64,000 nucleotides of DNA from Arthrobacter gengyunqii (GCF_023022985.1 NZ_CP095461.1:2976001-3040000); one strand, 5' to 3'. Shown: positions 1 through 10,163, counted from the first letter of the stretch. Made by a program: numbers and translations. The notes: generated by a model from the letters alone, not told the origin.

Positions 1-807
1 GGAGGGGTATCCGCCCTTTTCCGCGGCGGCGGCATCCCAGTTGACCTCGAATTCCGTGCCGGTGGCCGGGTTGCCGTAGAAGTCGGTGATTTCCACCGAT
101 TCCGGGGTGATGGTGACGATCTGGTCCTGTCCCAGTTCCACGGCACGGCGGGTGAAGTCGATGAAACCCGAAACGTCCGAGCCCAGGAAGTTTTCACCGT
201 CACCGAGCCCAACGACGAGCGGGGAGTTGCGGCGCGCTGCGACAACGACGTCGGGCGAGTCAGCGTGGATGGCCAGAAGGGTGAAGGCACCTTCCAGACG
301 GCGGCAGGCCAGCTGCATGGAAAGAGCCAGGTCTCCCCCGCCTTCACCGCGGTAAATGAGGGCCAGCAGCGCTGCAGCCACCTCGGTGTCGGTCTCGGAG
401 AGGAAAACAGCTCCGGCATCGAGCAGTTCAGCCTTGAGTTCCGCGAAGTTCTCAATGATGCCGTTGTGGATCAGCGCTAGGCGGCCGTCATCAGCCAAGT
501 GCGGGTGTGCGTTCTCATCGGTGGGTCCGCCGTGGGTTGCCCAGCGGGTGTGGCCGATGCCGGTGGTCGCCGCAGGCAGCGGTGCCGCTGCCAGTTCAGC
601 GGTCAGGTTCGCAAGCTTGCCCGACTTTTTGCGGGAGTCGATCCCGTTGTCGGTCAGTACTGCCACACCGGCGGAATCGTAGCCGCGGTACTCCAGACGG
701 CGCAGGCCTTCCATGACCACATCAAGGGCTCCGTGCCCATGGCTCTTGACCTGCTCTGCGGCGGCGGCACTGGGGCGGCGGCCTGCATATCCAACGATTC
801 CACACAT
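1..807 (-). CDS. glmS: Glutamine--fructose-6-phosphate aminotransferase, N-terminal part (runs off left edge)
   Basis: Makes glucosamine-6-phosphate from fructose-6-phosphate and glutamine, the first step toward UDP-GlcNAc and peptidoglycan. The frame opens with [11 protein letters not shown], so Cys2 becomes the N-terminal nucleophile after Met removal. It continues with [12 protein letters not shown] and [11 protein letters not shown], both hallmarks of the class II glutaminase domain. The 269 codons in the window cover essentially that domain only; the two SIS sugar-isomerase domains lie beyond position 1. It is divergent from coaA, and glmM, acting later in the same pathway, is just across coaA. 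No frameshift is seen. Confidence 0.95.
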   Translation of the reverse strand, partial: MCGIVGYAGRRPSAAAAEQVKSHGHGALDVVMEGLRRLEYRGYDSAGVAVLTDNGIDSRKKSGKLANLTAELAAAPLPAATTGIGHTRWATHGGPTDENAHPHLADDGRLALIHNGIIENFAELKAELLDAGAVFLSETDTEVAAALLALIYRGEGGGDLALSMQLACRRLEGAFTLLAIHADSPDVVVAARRNSPLVVGLGDGENFLGSDVSGFIDFTRRAVELGQDQIVTITPESVEITDFYGNPATGTEFEVNWDAAAAEKGGYPS

Positions 808-973
808 ACGGCTAAGAGTACCGGGAAGTACGCCCACAACGCCAAAAACGGCTCAGGGCGCAGCGGCAGCGCGGCGGCTGCCCGGCGGCTGCCCGGCGGC
901 ACGGTCAACAGGGGCGGCACGGCCGCCCCGGACTCCGTTTTGGATTGGCTGCGCGGCAGGGCAGAATCATAAA

Positions 974-1978
974 GTGAGCGACCGTACATCAAACACAGGT
1001 CTGAATCCATCAACCAAGGGCTCTTCCGGGAACGGAGGAGACACCGGCTTCACGCCGTTCGTGGAACTGGACCGGCAGACTTGGTCCAGGCTTTCCAACG
1101 AGATCCGGTCGCCGTTGAACCAGGACGACATCCTGCGGCTGAGCGGTCTGGGCGAGAAACTCAACCTTGACGAAGTGCGCGAGGTATACCTGCCGCTGTC
1201 ACGCCTGCTCAACCTCTACGTTGCAGCAGCCGGACGCCTGCACAGCGCCACCACCACCTTCCTGGGCGAAAAGACCACCCGGACTCCCTTTGTCATCGGG
1301 GTGGCCGGATCCGTGGCTGTTGGCAAGTCCACCACGGCACGCGTACTCCGGGAGATGCTTCGGCGCTGGCCGGACACACCGAATGTAGAGCTCATTACCA
1401 CCGACGGTTTCCTGTACCCCAATGCTGAGCTCAAGAGGCGCGGGCTCATGGACCGCAAGGGTTTCCCCGAATCCTATGACCGGCGTGCGCTCCTGCGCTT
1501 TGTCAGCGCCATCAAGAGCGGGGCCGAGGAAGTGCGGGCACCGCGCTACTCACACCTGACCTACGACATCGTTCCGGGCGAGGAGATTGTTGTCCGCCGG
1601 CCGGACGTGCTGATTGTTGAGGGACTGAACGTTCTTGCACCGGCCCGGACACGTGCTGATGGCCGGGCAGGCCTTGCGCTGAGCGACTTTTTCGATTTCT
1701 CGATCTACGTCGACGCCCGGACTTCCTACATCGAAGAGTGGTACGTCCAGCGTTTCCAGTCTCTGCGCGGCGGAGCTTTTGCGGACCCGGAATCCTATTT
1801 CCACCGATACGCCGGTCTGACCGATGATGAGGCCCGGGCGACCGCCCTGGATATCTGGAAGCGGATCAACGAGCCGAACCTCATCACCAATGTGCTGCCA
1901 ACGCGCGGACGCGCGCAGCTGGTGCTCACGAAGGATGCGGACCATTCGGTGACCCGCATGCTCCTGCGCAAGACCTAA
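974..1978 (+). CDS. coaA: Pantothenate kinase (type I)
   Basis: Phosphorylates pantothenate, the first committed step of coenzyme A synthesis, in the cytosol. The P-loop GSVAVGKST lies at about residues 112-120, followed by the family motifs TTDGFLYPN and IVEGLNVL. I chose the GTG at 974, which gives 334 residues beginning MSDRTSNTG, close to the usual length near 316. The frame stays open upstream to 713, but that part reads low-complexity Ala/Arg/Pro and overlaps glmS antisense. The stop overlaps the glmM stop tail-to-tail (TAA at 1976-1978, glmM TAG at 1975-1977), so there is no room for a terminator between the two genes. Confidence 0.95.
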   Translation: MSDRTSNTGLNPSTKGSSGNGGDTGFTPFVELDRQTWSRLSNEIRSPLNQDDILRLSGLGEKLNLDEVREVYLPLSRLLNLYVAAAGRLHSATTTFLGEKTTRTPFVIGVAGSVAVGKSTTARVLREMLRRWPDTPNVELITTDGFLYPNAELKRRGLMDRKGFPESYDRRALLRFVSAIKSGAEEVRAPRYSHLTYDIVPGEEIVVRRPDVLIVEGLNVLAPARTRADGRAGLALSDFFDFSIYVDARTSYIEEWYVQRFQSLRGGAFADPESYFHRYAGLTDDEARATALDIWKRINEPNLITNVLPTRGRAQLVLTKDADHSVTRMLLRKT

Positions 1979-3339
1979 GCGCGCGCGAACGGCTCCAGGG
2001 AGAGATTGTTCTCGACCGTTTCTGCGAGTTTGGCGGCAACTGAGGCGGCCGTTTCCATGTCGGCTGCTTCCACCATTACCCGTACCAGGGGCTCGGTGCC
2101 CGAGGGACGCAGCAGCACCCGGCCCGTTTCGCCAAGGACTGCCTGAGCGTCCACGATGGCCTGCCGAACCGTCTCGTTGCTGGACACGGCGGCTTTATCT
2201 ACGCCCTTAACGTTGATCAGGACCTGGGGAAGCTTGGTCATGATGCCGGCAAGTTCCTTGAGCGTGCGGCCGGTCCGCTTTACCTGTGCGGCGAGCTGGA
2301 GGCCCGTCAGGACGCCGTCGCCCGTGGTTGCGTACTCGGAAAAGATAACGTGCCCGGACTGCTCGCCGCCCAGGCTGTAACCGCCGTCGCGCATGCCTTC
2401 CAGGACGTACCGGTCCCCCACGCCTGTCTCGCGGACGCTGATGCCTGCCTCACGCAGCGCAAGCTTCAGGCCAAGGTTGCTCATGACCGTCGCCACCAGG
2501 GTGTCATCCTTGAGCTTGCCCGCAGCCTTAAAGGCGACCGCCATGATGGCCATGATCTGGTCGCCGTCCACAACGATGCCCTCATGATCAACGGCAAGGC
2601 AGCGGTCTGCGTCGCCGTCGTGGGCAACGCCCAGATCCGCGCCGTGCTCCAGCACTGCCGCCTGAAGCTTCTCCAGGTGAGTGGACCCGCAGCCGTCGTT
2701 GATGTTGATGCCGTCGGGTTCGGCGCCGATAACAACCACTTCGGCGCCGGCGTCCGCAAAGACCTGCGGCGAGCAGCCGCTGGCGGCACCGTTGGCGCAG
2801 TCCAGCACCACCTTCAGGCCATCGAGCCGGTTTGGGAGTGTCTGCAGCAGGTGGATGACATAGCGGTCTTCGGCATCGGCGAAACGGTGGATACGCCCCA
2901 CTTCGGCTCCGGTGGGACGCAGGTTCGGCTTGCCCATCTCGATTTCGATGGCGTCTTCGGCAGCGTCGTCGAGCTTCTGTCCGCCGCGTGCCAGGAACTT
3001 AATGCCGTTGTCCGGGGCCGCGTTGTGCGATGCGGAAATCATGACGCCAAAGTCTGCGTCCAGGTCTGCGATCAGGAAGGCAGCCGCCGGGGTGGGAAGC
3101 ACACCGGCGTCAAAGACGTCCACGCCTGAGCTTGCCAGTCCGGCTTCCACTGCCGCCGAGATAAAGTCGCCGCTGATGCGCGGGTCCCGGGCCACTACCG
3201 CCACCGGCCGGCGCCCGCCCTCCACCCGCCTGTGCCCCAAAACGACGGCGGCCGCCTGTGCCAGGCCCAGGGCCACTTCGGCAGTGATCAGGCCATTGGC
3301 CAGGCCACGGACGCCGTCGGTTCCAAACAATCTAGTCAT
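1975..3339 (-). CDS. glmM: Phosphoglucosamine mutase
   Basis: Converts glucosamine-6-phosphate to glucosamine-1-phosphate for UDP-GlcNAc synthesis. At 454 residues it is full length for the family. It starts [12 protein letters not shown]. The active-site loop ISASHN carries the phosphorylated serine at about residue 104, the metal-binding loop is DGDADR, and the C-terminal phosphate-binding loop is [11 protein letters not shown]. It lies downstream of the rplM-rpsI operon on the same strand, separated by two hairpins. It is cell-envelope metabolism shared with glmS nearby. Confidence 0.96.
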   Translation of the reverse strand: MTRLFGTDGVRGLANGLITAEVALGLAQAAAVVLGHRRVEGGRRPVAVVARDPRISGDFISAAVEAGLASSGVDVFDAGVLPTPAAAFLIADLDADFGVMISASHNAAPDNGIKFLARGGQKLDDAAEDAIEIEMGKPNLRPTGAEVGRIHRFADAEDRYVIHLLQTLPNRLDGLKVVLDCANGAASGCSPQVFADAGAEVVVIGAEPDGININDGCGSTHLEKLQAAVLEHGADLGVAHDGDADRCLAVDHEGIVVDGDQIMAIMAVAFKAAGKLKDDTLVATVMSNLGLKLALREAGISVRETGVGDRYVLEGMRDGGYSLGGEQSGHVIFSEYATTGDGVLTGLQLAAQVKRTGRTLKELAGIMTKLPQVLINVKGVDKAAVSSNETVRQAIVDAQAVLGETGRVLLRPSGTEPLVRVMVEAADMETAASVAAKLAETVENNLSLEPFARA

Positions 3340-3495
3340 CGCACATAATCCTCAAGCAGGGGGCAGGGCAGGAGGCCTCCGTACAGGAGGCCCACTGGGC
3401 TATTGTGCCACTCCGCGGGCGTGCTCGACTAAGCAGGTACGCGTACATGGCAAGTAAGTAGGTGGTTTCCGCGTTGAAGATCACGCCGAAAACGA

Positions 3496-3529
3496 CCAAA
3501 GGCCGCCCGCAGATGCGGACGGCCTTTGG
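3496..3529 (-). terminator. Hairpin between rpsI and glmM, possible second terminator
   Basis: A nearly perfect 14-bp stem: CCAAAGGCCG and CGGCCTTTGG arms around an inner CCGC/GCGG, with one mismatch. On the minus strand it is followed by TCGTTTTC, only a weak T-run. It sits about 155 bp upstream of the glmM start, so it could end leftover rpsI transcripts or be part of the glmM leader. Confidence 0.5.
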
Positions 3530-3570
3530 AACAAACGCCTGTTAGCGCTTGTGGACCCAAGCGCCAAAAG

Positions 3571-3626
3571 ACGCCGAGGGCCCCTGGCTGCTGACGCGCA
3601 GCGGCAGCAGCCAGGGTAGGCGCTTT
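3571..3626 (-). terminator. Terminator of the rplM-rpsI operon
   Basis: Starts two bases after the rpsI stop. A 12-bp stem (CCCTGGCTGCTG at 3582-3593 against CAGCAGCCAGGG at 3605-3616) is extended by flanking GCGCC/GGCG. It has an A-run on one side and CTTTT on the other, so it may work in both directions. The T-run is imperfect, as is common at high GC. Confidence 0.65.
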
Positions 3627-3627
3627 T

Positions 3628-4125
3628 TTAGCGCTTGGAGTACTGCGGTGCCTTGCGGGCCTTCTTGAGACCGGCCTTCTTGCGCTCGATGACGCGTGCG
3701 TCACGAGTCAGGAAGCCAGCCTTCTTCAGGGTCGCGCGGTTGTTGTCGCGGTCGATCTCGTTCAGCGAGCGGGCTACGCCAAGGCGCAGTGCGCCGGCCT
3801 GGCCGGAGGCGCCGCCGCCGTGGATGCGGGCGATAACGTCGTAGGCGCCGTCGAGATCAAGGATCTTGAACGGTTCGTTGACGTCCTGCTGGTGCAGCTT
3901 GTTCGGGAAGTAAGCGGCCAGGTCGCGGCCGTTTACCAGCCACTTGCCGGAACCGGGAACAACGCGCACGCGGGCAATAGCCTGCTTGCGGCGGCCGACA
4001 GCCGAACCGGCGACGGTCAGTGCCGGGCGTTCCTTGACGGCAGCCTCAGCTGCGTCAGGGGTTTCCGAGGTGTAGCTGGAAAGCTCCTCGGTTGTTTCAT
4101 TGAGCTCTTCAGTGTTCTGAGCCAC
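3628..4125 (-). CDS. rpsI: 30S ribosomal protein S9 (uS9)
   Basis: Structural protein of the 30S head; its C-terminal tail reaches toward the P-site tRNA. The family core starts at [17 protein letters not shown] and ends in the diagnostic KAPQYSKR. At 165 residues it is longer than the bacterial norm near 130 because of an acidic, Glu/Thr/Ser-rich N-terminal head of about 40 residues. It lies 41 bp downstream of rplM in the conserved L13-S9 pair, the start is ATG, and a hairpin terminator follows directly. Confidence 0.97.
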   Translation of the reverse strand: MAQNTEELNETTEELSSYTSETPDAAEAAVKERPALTVAGSAVGRRKQAIARVRVVPGSGKWLVNGRDLAAYFPNKLHQQDVNEPFKILDLDGAYDVIARIHGGGASGQAGALRLGVARSLNEIDRDNNRATLKKAGFLTRDARVIERKKAGLKKARKAPQYSKR

Positions 4126-4166
4126 GATTCTCCTTGAATTAATTCTTTAGTTAGGCGGGGCCAGAA

Positions 4167-4610
4167 CTACTGGGCGACCTGGGTGATTTCGAAGGTCTTG
4201 GGCTGCTGGGCTCCATGCGGGTGCTCTGCACCGCGGTAGACCTTGAGCTTGCTGATCTGCTGGGCAGCCAGGGAGTTCTTGGGCAGCATGCCGCGGATGG
4301 CCTTCTCAACTGCACGTACCGGATTCGACTCCAGCAGTTCTGCGTAGTTGACGGAGGACAGGCCGCCCGGGTAACCCGAGTGGCGGTAGGCACGCTTCTG
4401 TTCGAGCTTGGCGCCGGTGAGGGCAACCTTCTCAGCGTTGATGATGATGACGAAATCGCCCATATCCATGTGGGGAGCGAAGGTCGGCTTGTGCTTTCCG
4501 CGCAGCAGTGTTGCGGTCTGGCTGGCAAGACGGCCTAGGACAACGTCGGTGGCGTCAATGACGTGCCACTGGCGGTTGATGTCGCCGGGCTTCGGGGTGT
4601 ACGTACGCAC
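4167..4610 (-). CDS. rplM: 50S ribosomal protein L13 (uL13)
   Basis: Early-assembling 50S protein. At 147 residues it is a normal length, starting [11 protein letters not shown] and containing [12 protein letters not shown] and [14 protein letters not shown] family segments near the C terminus. The start is GTG at 4608-4610, with GAAGG about 8 bases upstream on the minus strand. It leads the two-gene rplM-rpsI operon. The 242-bp space to truA holds a perfect 7-bp inverted repeat at 4650-4666; I could not place a convincing promoter there. Confidence 0.97.
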   Translation of the reverse strand: MRTYTPKPGDINRQWHVIDATDVVLGRLASQTATLLRGKHKPTFAPHMDMGDFVIIINAEKVALTGAKLEQKRAYRHSGYPGGLSSVNYAELLESNPVRAVEKAIRGMLPKNSLAAQQISKLKVYRGAEHPHGAQQPKTFEITQVAQ

Positions 4611-4649
4611 GGTGTTTGCCTTCGTTTCTTCTTCTTAGGTGGCGCGGCT

Positions 4650-4666
4650 CATATGGATGCCATATG
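4650..4666. promoter_or_regulatory. Inverted repeat in the rplM leader
   Basis: CATATGG, three bases, CCATATG: a perfect 7-bp inverted repeat 40-56 bases upstream of the rplM start. It could be an operator or a small RNA hairpin in the L13 leader. No function is known to me for it. Confidence 0.35.
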
Positions 4667-4852
4667 TGCCACAGCTTCTCTATGCGTTTACCGGATGGTC
4701 AGGTGAGGACTGATGTAACCAGTGGTCCTGATGTACTCGGCTATTTCCCCGGGGCCAGGTGGCTCTGCAACTGAGCCGCTCCCGTGGGCATAGACCTATC
4801 GAGGTAGGACACGCACAACGACTATAAACAATAGCTTGCTTCCTGGGCCAGG

Positions 4853-5794
4853 TCAAAAGCTAGGGGCGGTGCGCTTGGCACGTGTGTTCTCGGCCCGCCG
4901 CTCCATTTCCCCGTCCGGCGGATACCGAACTTCTTCGAGGATGAGCGGATGCGGCGAGGCCAGCAGCGAGTCGGAGTCCCTGACCCTTGCCTGGAGTCTG
5001 GTGCCCAGCCATTCGGGGGTCCGCTCCCCCGCTCCCACGAGGATAGCCCCGCCCACGAGGGACCGGACCATGTTGTGGCAGAAGGCATCAGCACGCAGAT
5101 GCGCCTCGATCACGCCGTCCGGCCGCCGGAGGAAGGAAAACTCCTGAAGCTCCCGGACCGTGGTGGCACCGGTGCGTGGTTTGCAGAAGGAAAGGAAGTC
5201 CTTCACTCCCAGAACCGCATCGGCAGCGGAATTCATCCGGTGCACGTCGAGGGCGAAGTCATGCCACAGGGTTACCCCCCTGGTCAACGGATCCCGGCTG
5301 GCTTCCCGGTCTGCGATTCGGTAGCTGTAGCGCCGCCAAAGGGCGGAAAACCGCGCATCGAAGCCGGAGGGTGCCAAGGAAGCCGAATGGACCGTAATGG
5401 CCCCCTCCATGGCGTGGATGACCCGCTTCGGGGCTTTCGCCTTGCGCAGGGGCATGGTGAGGTCCTTGTTCAGGATTCCCCGCATGCGCCGGATCAGTGC
5501 CTCTTCCGGCGTGAGTGCGGCTCCGCGTGACAATCCGTTCCATTCCGGACCCGTCAGGTCGAAATGGACCACCTGGCCGCGGGCATGGACGCCGGAATCC
5601 GTCCGGCCGGCGACCGTCAGCCGCACGGGCCGCCTAATCAGGACTTCCAGGGCCGCCTCGAGGCTGCCCTGGATCGTGGGCAGATCATCCTGGCATGCCC
5701 AGCCGTAGAACGGAGCCCCGTCGTAGGACAGATCCATCCGGACACGAAAAAGCCCGCCGTCCGGTGAAGGTACGGCGGGCCTCTCGTTACTCAT
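4853..5794 (-). CDS. truA: tRNA pseudouridine(38-40) synthase
   Basis: Isomerises uridines 38-40 in the anticodon stem-loop of many tRNAs. The catalytic aspartate is in GRTDSGVHA (Asp at about residue 66); RVRMDLSYDGAPFYGW precedes it and HNMVRSLVGG is the C-terminal family motif. At 313 residues it is somewhat longer than the E. coli enzyme. It follows rplQ by 37 bp on the same strand, the usual actinobacterial placement, so it is probably cotranscribed with rpoA-rplQ. Confidence 0.95.
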   Translation of the reverse strand: MSNERPAVPSPDGGLFRVRMDLSYDGAPFYGWACQDDLPTIQGSLEAALEVLIRRPVRLTVAGRTDSGVHARGQVVHFDLTGPEWNGLSRGAALTPEEALIRRMRGILNKDLTMPLRKAKAPKRVIHAMEGAITVHSASLAPSGFDARFSALWRRYSYRIADREASRDPLTRGVTLWHDFALDVHRMNSAADAVLGVKDFLSFCKPRTGATTVRELQEFSFLRRPDGVIEAHLRADAFCHNMVRSLVGGAILVGAGERTPEWLGTRLQARVRDSDSLLASPHPLILEEVRYPPDGEMERRAENTRAKRTAPSF

Positions 5795-5831
5795 GCCCTC
5801 AATATTAAGGGACTAAGTGCAGAAGAGAAAA

Positions 5832-6374
5832 TTACTTCTTCTCTTCGGTTTCCACTGCTTCGTCAGCGGAATCAGCCGAGTCGGCAGACTCAGCGGAATC
5901 GGCGGACTCAGCGGAGTCGGCCGATTCGGCGGACTCTGCAGATTCAGCGGACTCGACCGGAGCGGAAACAGCGGCAGCGGTCTCAGCCTCGGCCACTACG
6001 GCCTGCTTGGCGGAGAGCGGTTCAAGAACCAGCTCGATGACAGCCATGGGAGCGTTGTCGCCCTTGCGGTTGCCAATCTTGGTGATGCGGGTGTAGCCGC
6101 CGTCGCGCTTCTCGACTGCCGGAGCAATGTCGGTGAAGAGCTCGTGGACAATACCCTTGTCCGAGATCAGGCCCAGGACGCGGCGGCGGGAAGACAGGTC
6201 TCCGCGCTTTGCGAACGTGATCAGACGCTCGGCGTAGGGACGCAGGCGCTTGGCCTTCGTCACCGTGGTGGTGATCTGCTTGTGCTCGAACAGCTGGGCA
6301 GCCAGGTTCGCCAGCATCAGGCGCTGGTGGGCCGGGCTGCCTCCGAGGCGCTTACCCTTGGTGGGTGTAGGCAT
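5832..6374 (-). CDS. rplQ: 50S ribosomal protein L17 (bL17) with acidic repeat tail
   Basis: 50S protein near the exit tunnel. The core ([19 protein letters not shown] through VIELVLEPL) is about 120 residues, the whole usual L17. A tail of roughly 60 residues follows that is almost only Ala, Ser, Glu and Asp, including ten consecutive SAE/SAD triplets, then ends EAVETEEKK. Tailed L17 is known in actinobacteria; the regularity here is striking. It lies 66 bp after rpoA in the alpha-operon order. Confidence 0.96.
   Translation of the reverse strand: MPTPTKGKRLGGSPAHQRLMLANLAAQLFEHKQITTTVTKAKRLRPYAERLITFAKRGDLSSRRRVLGLISDKGIVHELFTDIAPAVEKRDGGYTRITKIGNRKGDNAPMAVIELVLEPLSAKQAVVAEAETAAAVSAPVESAESAESAESADSAESADSAESADSADSADEAVETEEKK
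5862..5951 (-). repeat. Ten-unit SAE/SAD codon-triplet repeat inside rplQ
   Basis: Ninety bases encode ten Ser-Ala-(Glu/Asp) units. At DNA level the pattern is a degenerate 9-bp and 18-bp period (TCNGC-GA blocks), consistent with growth by slippage or unequal crossover. Unit number is likely to vary between strains. Confidence 0.85.
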
Positions 6375-6440
6375 TACATTTTCTCCTCAAACGGTGCCGC
6401 ACGGAGCTCTTATGGCCCGGACGGCAATATTTTGCGTGTG

Positions 6441-7451
6441 TTAGAGCTCGTCGTCCGAGTATTCGGACTCGTCCTCTTCAATAGCTGCGGCACGGGCGGC
6501 CAGATCAAACCCGGGAGGGGAATCCTTCAGGGACAGACCCAGCTCGACCAGCTTTGCCTTTACCTCATCAATGGACTTTGCACCGAAGTTGCGAATGTCC
6601 ATCAGGTCAGCCTCGGAGCGGGCAACGAGTTCACCCACAGTGTGGATGCCTTCACGCTTGAGGCAGTTGTAGGAACGCACGGTCAGCTCAAGGTCTTCGA
6701 TCGGCAGAGCCATGTCGGCGGCCAGTGCGGCATCCGTGGGGCTCGGGCCGATTTCAATACCTTCAGCAGCGCTGTTCAGTTCACGGGCCAGGCCGAACAG
6801 TTCAACCAGGGTGGTACCGGCAGAGGCGACGGCGTCGCGCGGTGCAATGGCATCCTTGGTTTCAACGTCAACGATCAGGCGATCGAAGTCGGTGCGCTGT
6901 TCAACACGGGTGGCCTCCACGCGGAAGGTCACCTTCAGAACCGGCGAGTAGATGGAGTCAACCGGGATACGGCCGATCTCCTGGTCACCGGACTTGTTCT
7001 GGCTGGCGGAAACGTAGCCGCGTCCGCGTTCGATGGTGAGTTCGAGTTCGAACTTGCCCTTCGAATTCAGAGTGGCAATGTGCAGATCCGGGTTGTGGAA
7101 CTCCACGCCGGCCGGCGGAGCAATGTCCGCAGCCGTCACGACGCCGGGACCCTGCTTGCGCAGGTAGGCGACAACGGGCTCGTCGTGCTCGGAGGAGACC
7201 GACAGGTTCTTGACGTTCAGGATGATCTCGGTGACATCTTCCTTCACGCCCGGAACCGTGGTGAACTCGTGCAGCACGCCGTCGATCCGAATGCTGGTTA
7301 CTGCAGCACCGGGGATCGAGGACAGGAGCGTACGACGGAGGGAGTTACCCAGGGTGTAGCCGAAACCGGGTTCCAGCGGCTCGATGATGAACCGTGAACG
7401 GTTGTCGGCTACGACTTCTTCGGTGAGGGTGGGGCGCTGTGCAATGAGCAC
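6441..7451 (-). CDS. rpoA: DNA-directed RNA polymerase subunit alpha
   Basis: Scaffolds RNA polymerase assembly; its C-terminal domain contacts UP elements and activators. The N-terminal domain runs from [12 protein letters not shown] with [15 protein letters not shown], then a linker, then the CTD with [14 protein letters not shown] and [12 protein letters not shown] place the start at the GTG at 7449-7451: the Shine-Dalgarno AAAGGA ends 7 bases before it but only 1 base before the ATG at 7455-7457, and MLIAQRP is the usual N terminus. Length is 336 residues. It lies between rpsK and rplQ. Confidence 0.96.
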   Translation of the reverse strand: MLIAQRPTLTEEVVADNRSRFIIEPLEPGFGYTLGNSLRRTLLSSIPGAAVTSIRIDGVLHEFTTVPGVKEDVTEIILNVKNLSVSSEHDEPVVAYLRKQGPGVVTAADIAPPAGVEFHNPDLHIATLNSKGKFELELTIERGRGYVSASQNKSGDQEIGRIPVDSIYSPVLKVTFRVEATRVEQRTDFDRLIVDVETKDAIAPRDAVASAGTTLVELFGLARELNSAAEGIEIGPSPTDAALAADMALPIEDLELTVRSYNCLKREGIHTVGELVARSEADLMDIRNFGAKSIDEVKAKLVELGLSLKDSPPGFDLAARAAAIEEDESEYSDDEL

Positions 7452-7638
7452 TTGCATTTCCTTTCAGCGAGCGTCCGCTATATGACGCAACACAAATGGT
7501 GGAAACGACGACGACGGGTCTTCCGCGGGCGTCTTGGACGGCTTAACAGCCACGTGCCCGGAGCCGGAGGCGTCCGATGGGCGGCCCGCCCCAAAGGGTG
7601 GACCGCCCGCCGGATATTACCGGAACCGCAAGTGCTGC

Positions 7639-8040
7639 TTAGACGCGGCGGCGCTTCGGGGGACGGCAGCCGTTGTGCGCGCTCGGGGTGACATCCGAAA
7701 TGGAGCCAACCTCCAGGCCGGTGGCCTGGAGCGAGCGGATAGCGGTTTCGCGGCCGGATCCCGGACCCTTAACGAAGACGTCGACCTTGCGGACGCCGTG
7801 CTCCTGGGCGCGCTTTGCAGCAGCTTCGGCAGCCATCTGTGCAGCGAACGGGGTGGACTTGCGAGAGCCCTTGAAGCCAACCTCACCGGCGGAAGCCCAT
7901 GAGATAACAGCACCGGACGGGTCCGTGATGGACACGATGGTGTTGTTGAACGTGCTCTTGATATGCGCCTGGCCCAGCGCGATATTCTTCTTATCCTTGC
8001 GACGCGGTTTGCGGACCGCTCCACGAGTCTTCGGGGGCAT
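7639..8040 (-). CDS. rpsK: 30S ribosomal protein S11 (uS11)
   Basis: 30S platform protein lining the mRNA exit region. It is 133 residues, with the signature run [20 protein letters not shown] and the conserved end [13 protein letters not shown]. The start is ATG ([18 protein letters not shown]). It follows rpsM by 66 bp. The 180-bp gap before rpoA holds a GC-rich imperfect hairpin (about 7590-7614) without a T-run. Confidence 0.97.
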   Translation of the reverse strand: MPPKTRGAVRKPRRKDKKNIALGQAHIKSTFNNTIVSITDPSGAVISWASAGEVGFKGSRKSTPFAAQMAAEAAAKRAQEHGVRKVDVFVKGPGSGRETAIRSLQATGLEVGSISDVTPSAHNGCRPPKRRRV

Positions 8041-8106
8041 TGCTTCTCCTACAAAGAGTTTGGTTTTGGTGGCCCGCTAAGGGGCCGTGGCCTCACACCG
8101 CCAGGT

Positions 8107-8484
8107 TTAGCGGGCGGCCTTCTTCTTACCGGCAACCGTACGCTTCGGGCCCTTGCGGGTGCGAGCGTTGGTCTTCGTGCGCTGGCCGTGAACGGGCATG
8201 CCACGACGGTGGCGGATACCCTGGTAGCTGCCGATTTCAACCTTGCGGCGAATGTCAGCGGCTACCTCGCGGCGGAGGTCACCCTCAACCTTGAAGTTGC
8301 CCTCGATGTAGTCACGCAGCTGAACGAGTTCAGCATCCGTGAGGTCCTTGACGCGAGTGTCCGGGCTGATGCCGGTCTCTGCCAGGGTCTGGTCTGCACG
8401 GGTCTTGCCCACGCCGTAGATATAGGTAAGCGCAATCACTACCCGCTTTTCGCGGGGAATGTCAACGCCAGCGAGACGTGCCAT
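8107..8484 (-). CDS. rpsM: 30S ribosomal protein S13 (uS13)
   Basis: 30S head protein forming inter-subunit bridges and contacting P-site tRNA. It is 125 residues, starting [20 protein letters not shown] and containing [24 protein letters not shown] C-terminal motifs (here [19 protein letters not shown]) with a basic tail. It lies 161 bp downstream of rpmJ, the standard alpha-operon order. Confidence 0.97.
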   Translation of the reverse strand: MARLAGVDIPREKRVVIALTYIYGVGKTRADQTLAETGISPDTRVKDLTDAELVQLRDYIEGNFKVEGDLRREVAADIRRKVEIGSYQGIRHRRGMPVHGQRTKTNARTRKGPKRTVAGKKKAAR

Positions 8485-8645
8485 ATCGGCGGTTCTCCTC
8501 TTGTTTCACCGGAGGTCTGAAGCAGTGCGTCCCTGTTGCCAGGTCCCCGGCCTCCGTGCCGGGGGTATGCGTTACGCGTATCAACGCTGCACTGCCATAT
8601 TCAAAGTACTACTACTACGCGTGGGCCGTCCCTGAGAGCAGGAAA

Positions 8646-8759
8646 TTAGCCCTGGCGCTGCTTGTGGCGCGGGTTCTCGCAGATCACCATGACTCGACCA
8701 TTACGGCGAATCACCTTGCACTTATCGCAGATCTGCTTGACGCTCGGCTGGACCTTCAT
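8646..8759 (-). CDS. rpmJ: 50S ribosomal protein L36 (bL36)
   Basis: Smallest 50S protein, 37 residues: [20 protein letters not shown] then a [17 protein letters not shown] end. It has the C-x2-C ... C-x4-H zinc-ribbon ligands (CDKC, then CENPRH), so it is the zinc-binding form. It lies 84 bp after infA and before rpsM. A short gene, but unambiguous by sequence and by position. Confidence 0.97.
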   Translation of the reverse strand: MKVQPSVKQICDKCKVIRRNGRVMVICENPRHKQRQG

Positions 8760-8843
8760 GGTTATCCTTTGCGTGGTTGCAGGGTTTGGCCGCTGGCGGC
8801 GGGCATTCCAACTGTCCGGAACGCCTGCTGTCTGCGGCGGTTT

Positions 8844-9065
8844 TTACTTGTAGCGGTAGACGATACGGCCCCGGGTGAGGTCGTACGGGCTAAGTTCCAC
8901 CACAACGCGGTCTCCGGGGAGGATGCGAATGTAGTGTTGACGCATCTTTCCCGAGATGTGTGCGAGCACAATGTGGCCGTTGGCCAGCTCAACGCGGAAC
9001 ATCGCGTTGGGCAGGGCTTCGTTGACCGAGCCCTCAATCTCAATGACGCCGTCTTTCTTGGCCAT
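8844..9065 (-). CDS. infA: Translation initiation factor IF-1
   Basis: Binds the 30S A site during initiation. It is 73 residues, an all-beta OB fold: [20 protein letters not shown], then [17 protein letters not shown] and [17 protein letters not shown]. The Shine-Dalgarno GCGGAGGA is a few bases upstream of the ATG. It is the first gene of the alpha-type operon, behind a long leader and a candidate promoter at 9235-9263. Confidence 0.97.
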   Translation of the reverse strand: MAKKDGVIEIEGSVNEALPNAMFRVELANGHIVLAHISGKMRQHYIRILPGDRVVVELSPYDLTRGRIVYRYK

Positions 9066-9234
9066 ATCCTCCGCTAACGTCTGTGTCCGTGCGCATACAC
9101 GCAGGACGGTTTATGTCTTTGGTTCCCTCACCGGTGCTTCCTGCCCCGCCAACTGGCGGAGTCCGCGTCACAGACAGTTTGAGACTGCCTGTGTGCTCAG
9201 AAAAGGGCACGAAGGTAGAGACAACCAACAGATA

Positions 9235-9263
9235 ACTCTACTCGACAAGGCGGATTAAGTTAA
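9235..9263 (-). promoter_or_regulatory. Candidate promoter of the infA-rpmJ-rpsM-rpsK-rpoA-rplQ operon
   Basis: TTAACT, a 17-base spacer and TAGAGT on the minus strand, fitting the actinobacterial housekeeping TTGAC(A/T)/TAnnnT pattern. It would give a leader of about 165 nt before infA. The rest of the 252-bp map-infA gap shows no gene. Confidence 0.5.
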
Positions 9264-9317
9264 ATCCCCTGCCGGCTGCCGCCCGAGGTCCCCACAACTA
9301 GGGCCCGGGCCGTGCAG

Positions 9318-10148
9318 TCAGTTTTCGGGGATCGGCACCGGTGTCACACCCAGCGGAGCCAGCTTTGCGGCTCCCCCGTCGGGCGAGGTCAGGACCCAGA
9401 TCCCCTTGTCATGGATTGCCACGGAATGCTCCCACTGCGAGGCGCGGGACTTATCAGTGGTGACCACCGTCCAGTCGTCCTCGAGGGTAACGGTCTCGAT
9501 CTGTCCGCGGACCAGCATCGGCTCAATCGCCAGGCACAGCCCGGGGCGCAGTTTGGGACCGTTGTGCGACGTCCGGTAGTTGAGGACGTCCGGAGCCTGG
9601 TGCATTTCGGTGCCGATGCCGTGACCAACGTAGTCCTCCAGGATTCCGAGCGGCTTGCCAGGAACCGAGGACACGTAGTCGTCGATGGCTGCACCGATGT
9701 CACCAACGAACCGGCCCTTGGCAGCAGCAGCGATGCCGTGCCACATGGCCTGCTCGGTGACGTCGGACAGCCTCTGGTCTTCGGGATCCGCAGTGCCCAC
9801 GATGACGGTGCGCGCCGAGTCCGAATGCCACCCGTTCACCACGGCTCCGCCGTCGATGGACAGAATGTCCCCGTCTGCCAGGACCCTCTCCCCCGGGATG
9901 CCGTGGACAACTTCTTCATTCACCGACACGCAAACGGTTGCCGGGTAGCCGTGGTAGCCAAGGAAGTTCGAGGTTGCCCCCGCATCCTTCAGCACCGCGG
10001 CAAACGCGGCGTCGATGTCTGCGGTGGTTGCCCCCGGCACCGCAGACCCGACAGCCGCATCGAGTGCCCGGATCAGCACGAGGCCGGCCTCGCGCATGGT
10101 GCGCATCTGCGCATTGGTTTTGTATTGAATCCTGGGCTGGCCAAACAT
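9318..10148 (-). CDS. map: Methionine aminopeptidase, type I
   Basis: Removes the initiator methionine from nascent proteins. All five expected dimetal ligands are visible: Asp in ILSIDGG (about residue 99) and in HSDSART (about 110), His in GHGIGTEMH, Glu in AIEPML and Glu in SQWEHSVAI. At 276 residues it has no N-terminal zinc-finger extension. It follows adk by 15 bp and is the last gene of secY-adk-map. Confidence 0.96.
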   Translation of the reverse strand: MFGQPRIQYKTNAQMRTMREAGLVLIRALDAAVGSAVPGATTADIDAAFAAVLKDAGATSNFLGYHGYPATVCVSVNEEVVHGIPGERVLADGDILSIDGGAVVNGWHSDSARTVIVGTADPEDQRLSDVTEQAMWHGIAAAAKGRFVGDIGAAIDDYVSSVPGKPLGILEDYVGHGIGTEMHQAPDVLNYRTSHNGPKLRPGLCLAIEPMLVRGQIETVTLEDDWTVVTTDKSRASQWEHSVAIHDKGIWVLTSPDGGAAKLAPLGVTPVPIPEN

Positions 10149-10163
10149 ATCTCTTCTAACTCT

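Noticed and set aside
841-905. Short repeats (GGCGGCTGCCC twice) upstream of coaA
   Set aside because: Only two copies in a GC-rich intergenic stretch; no sign of CRISPR or a mobile element.
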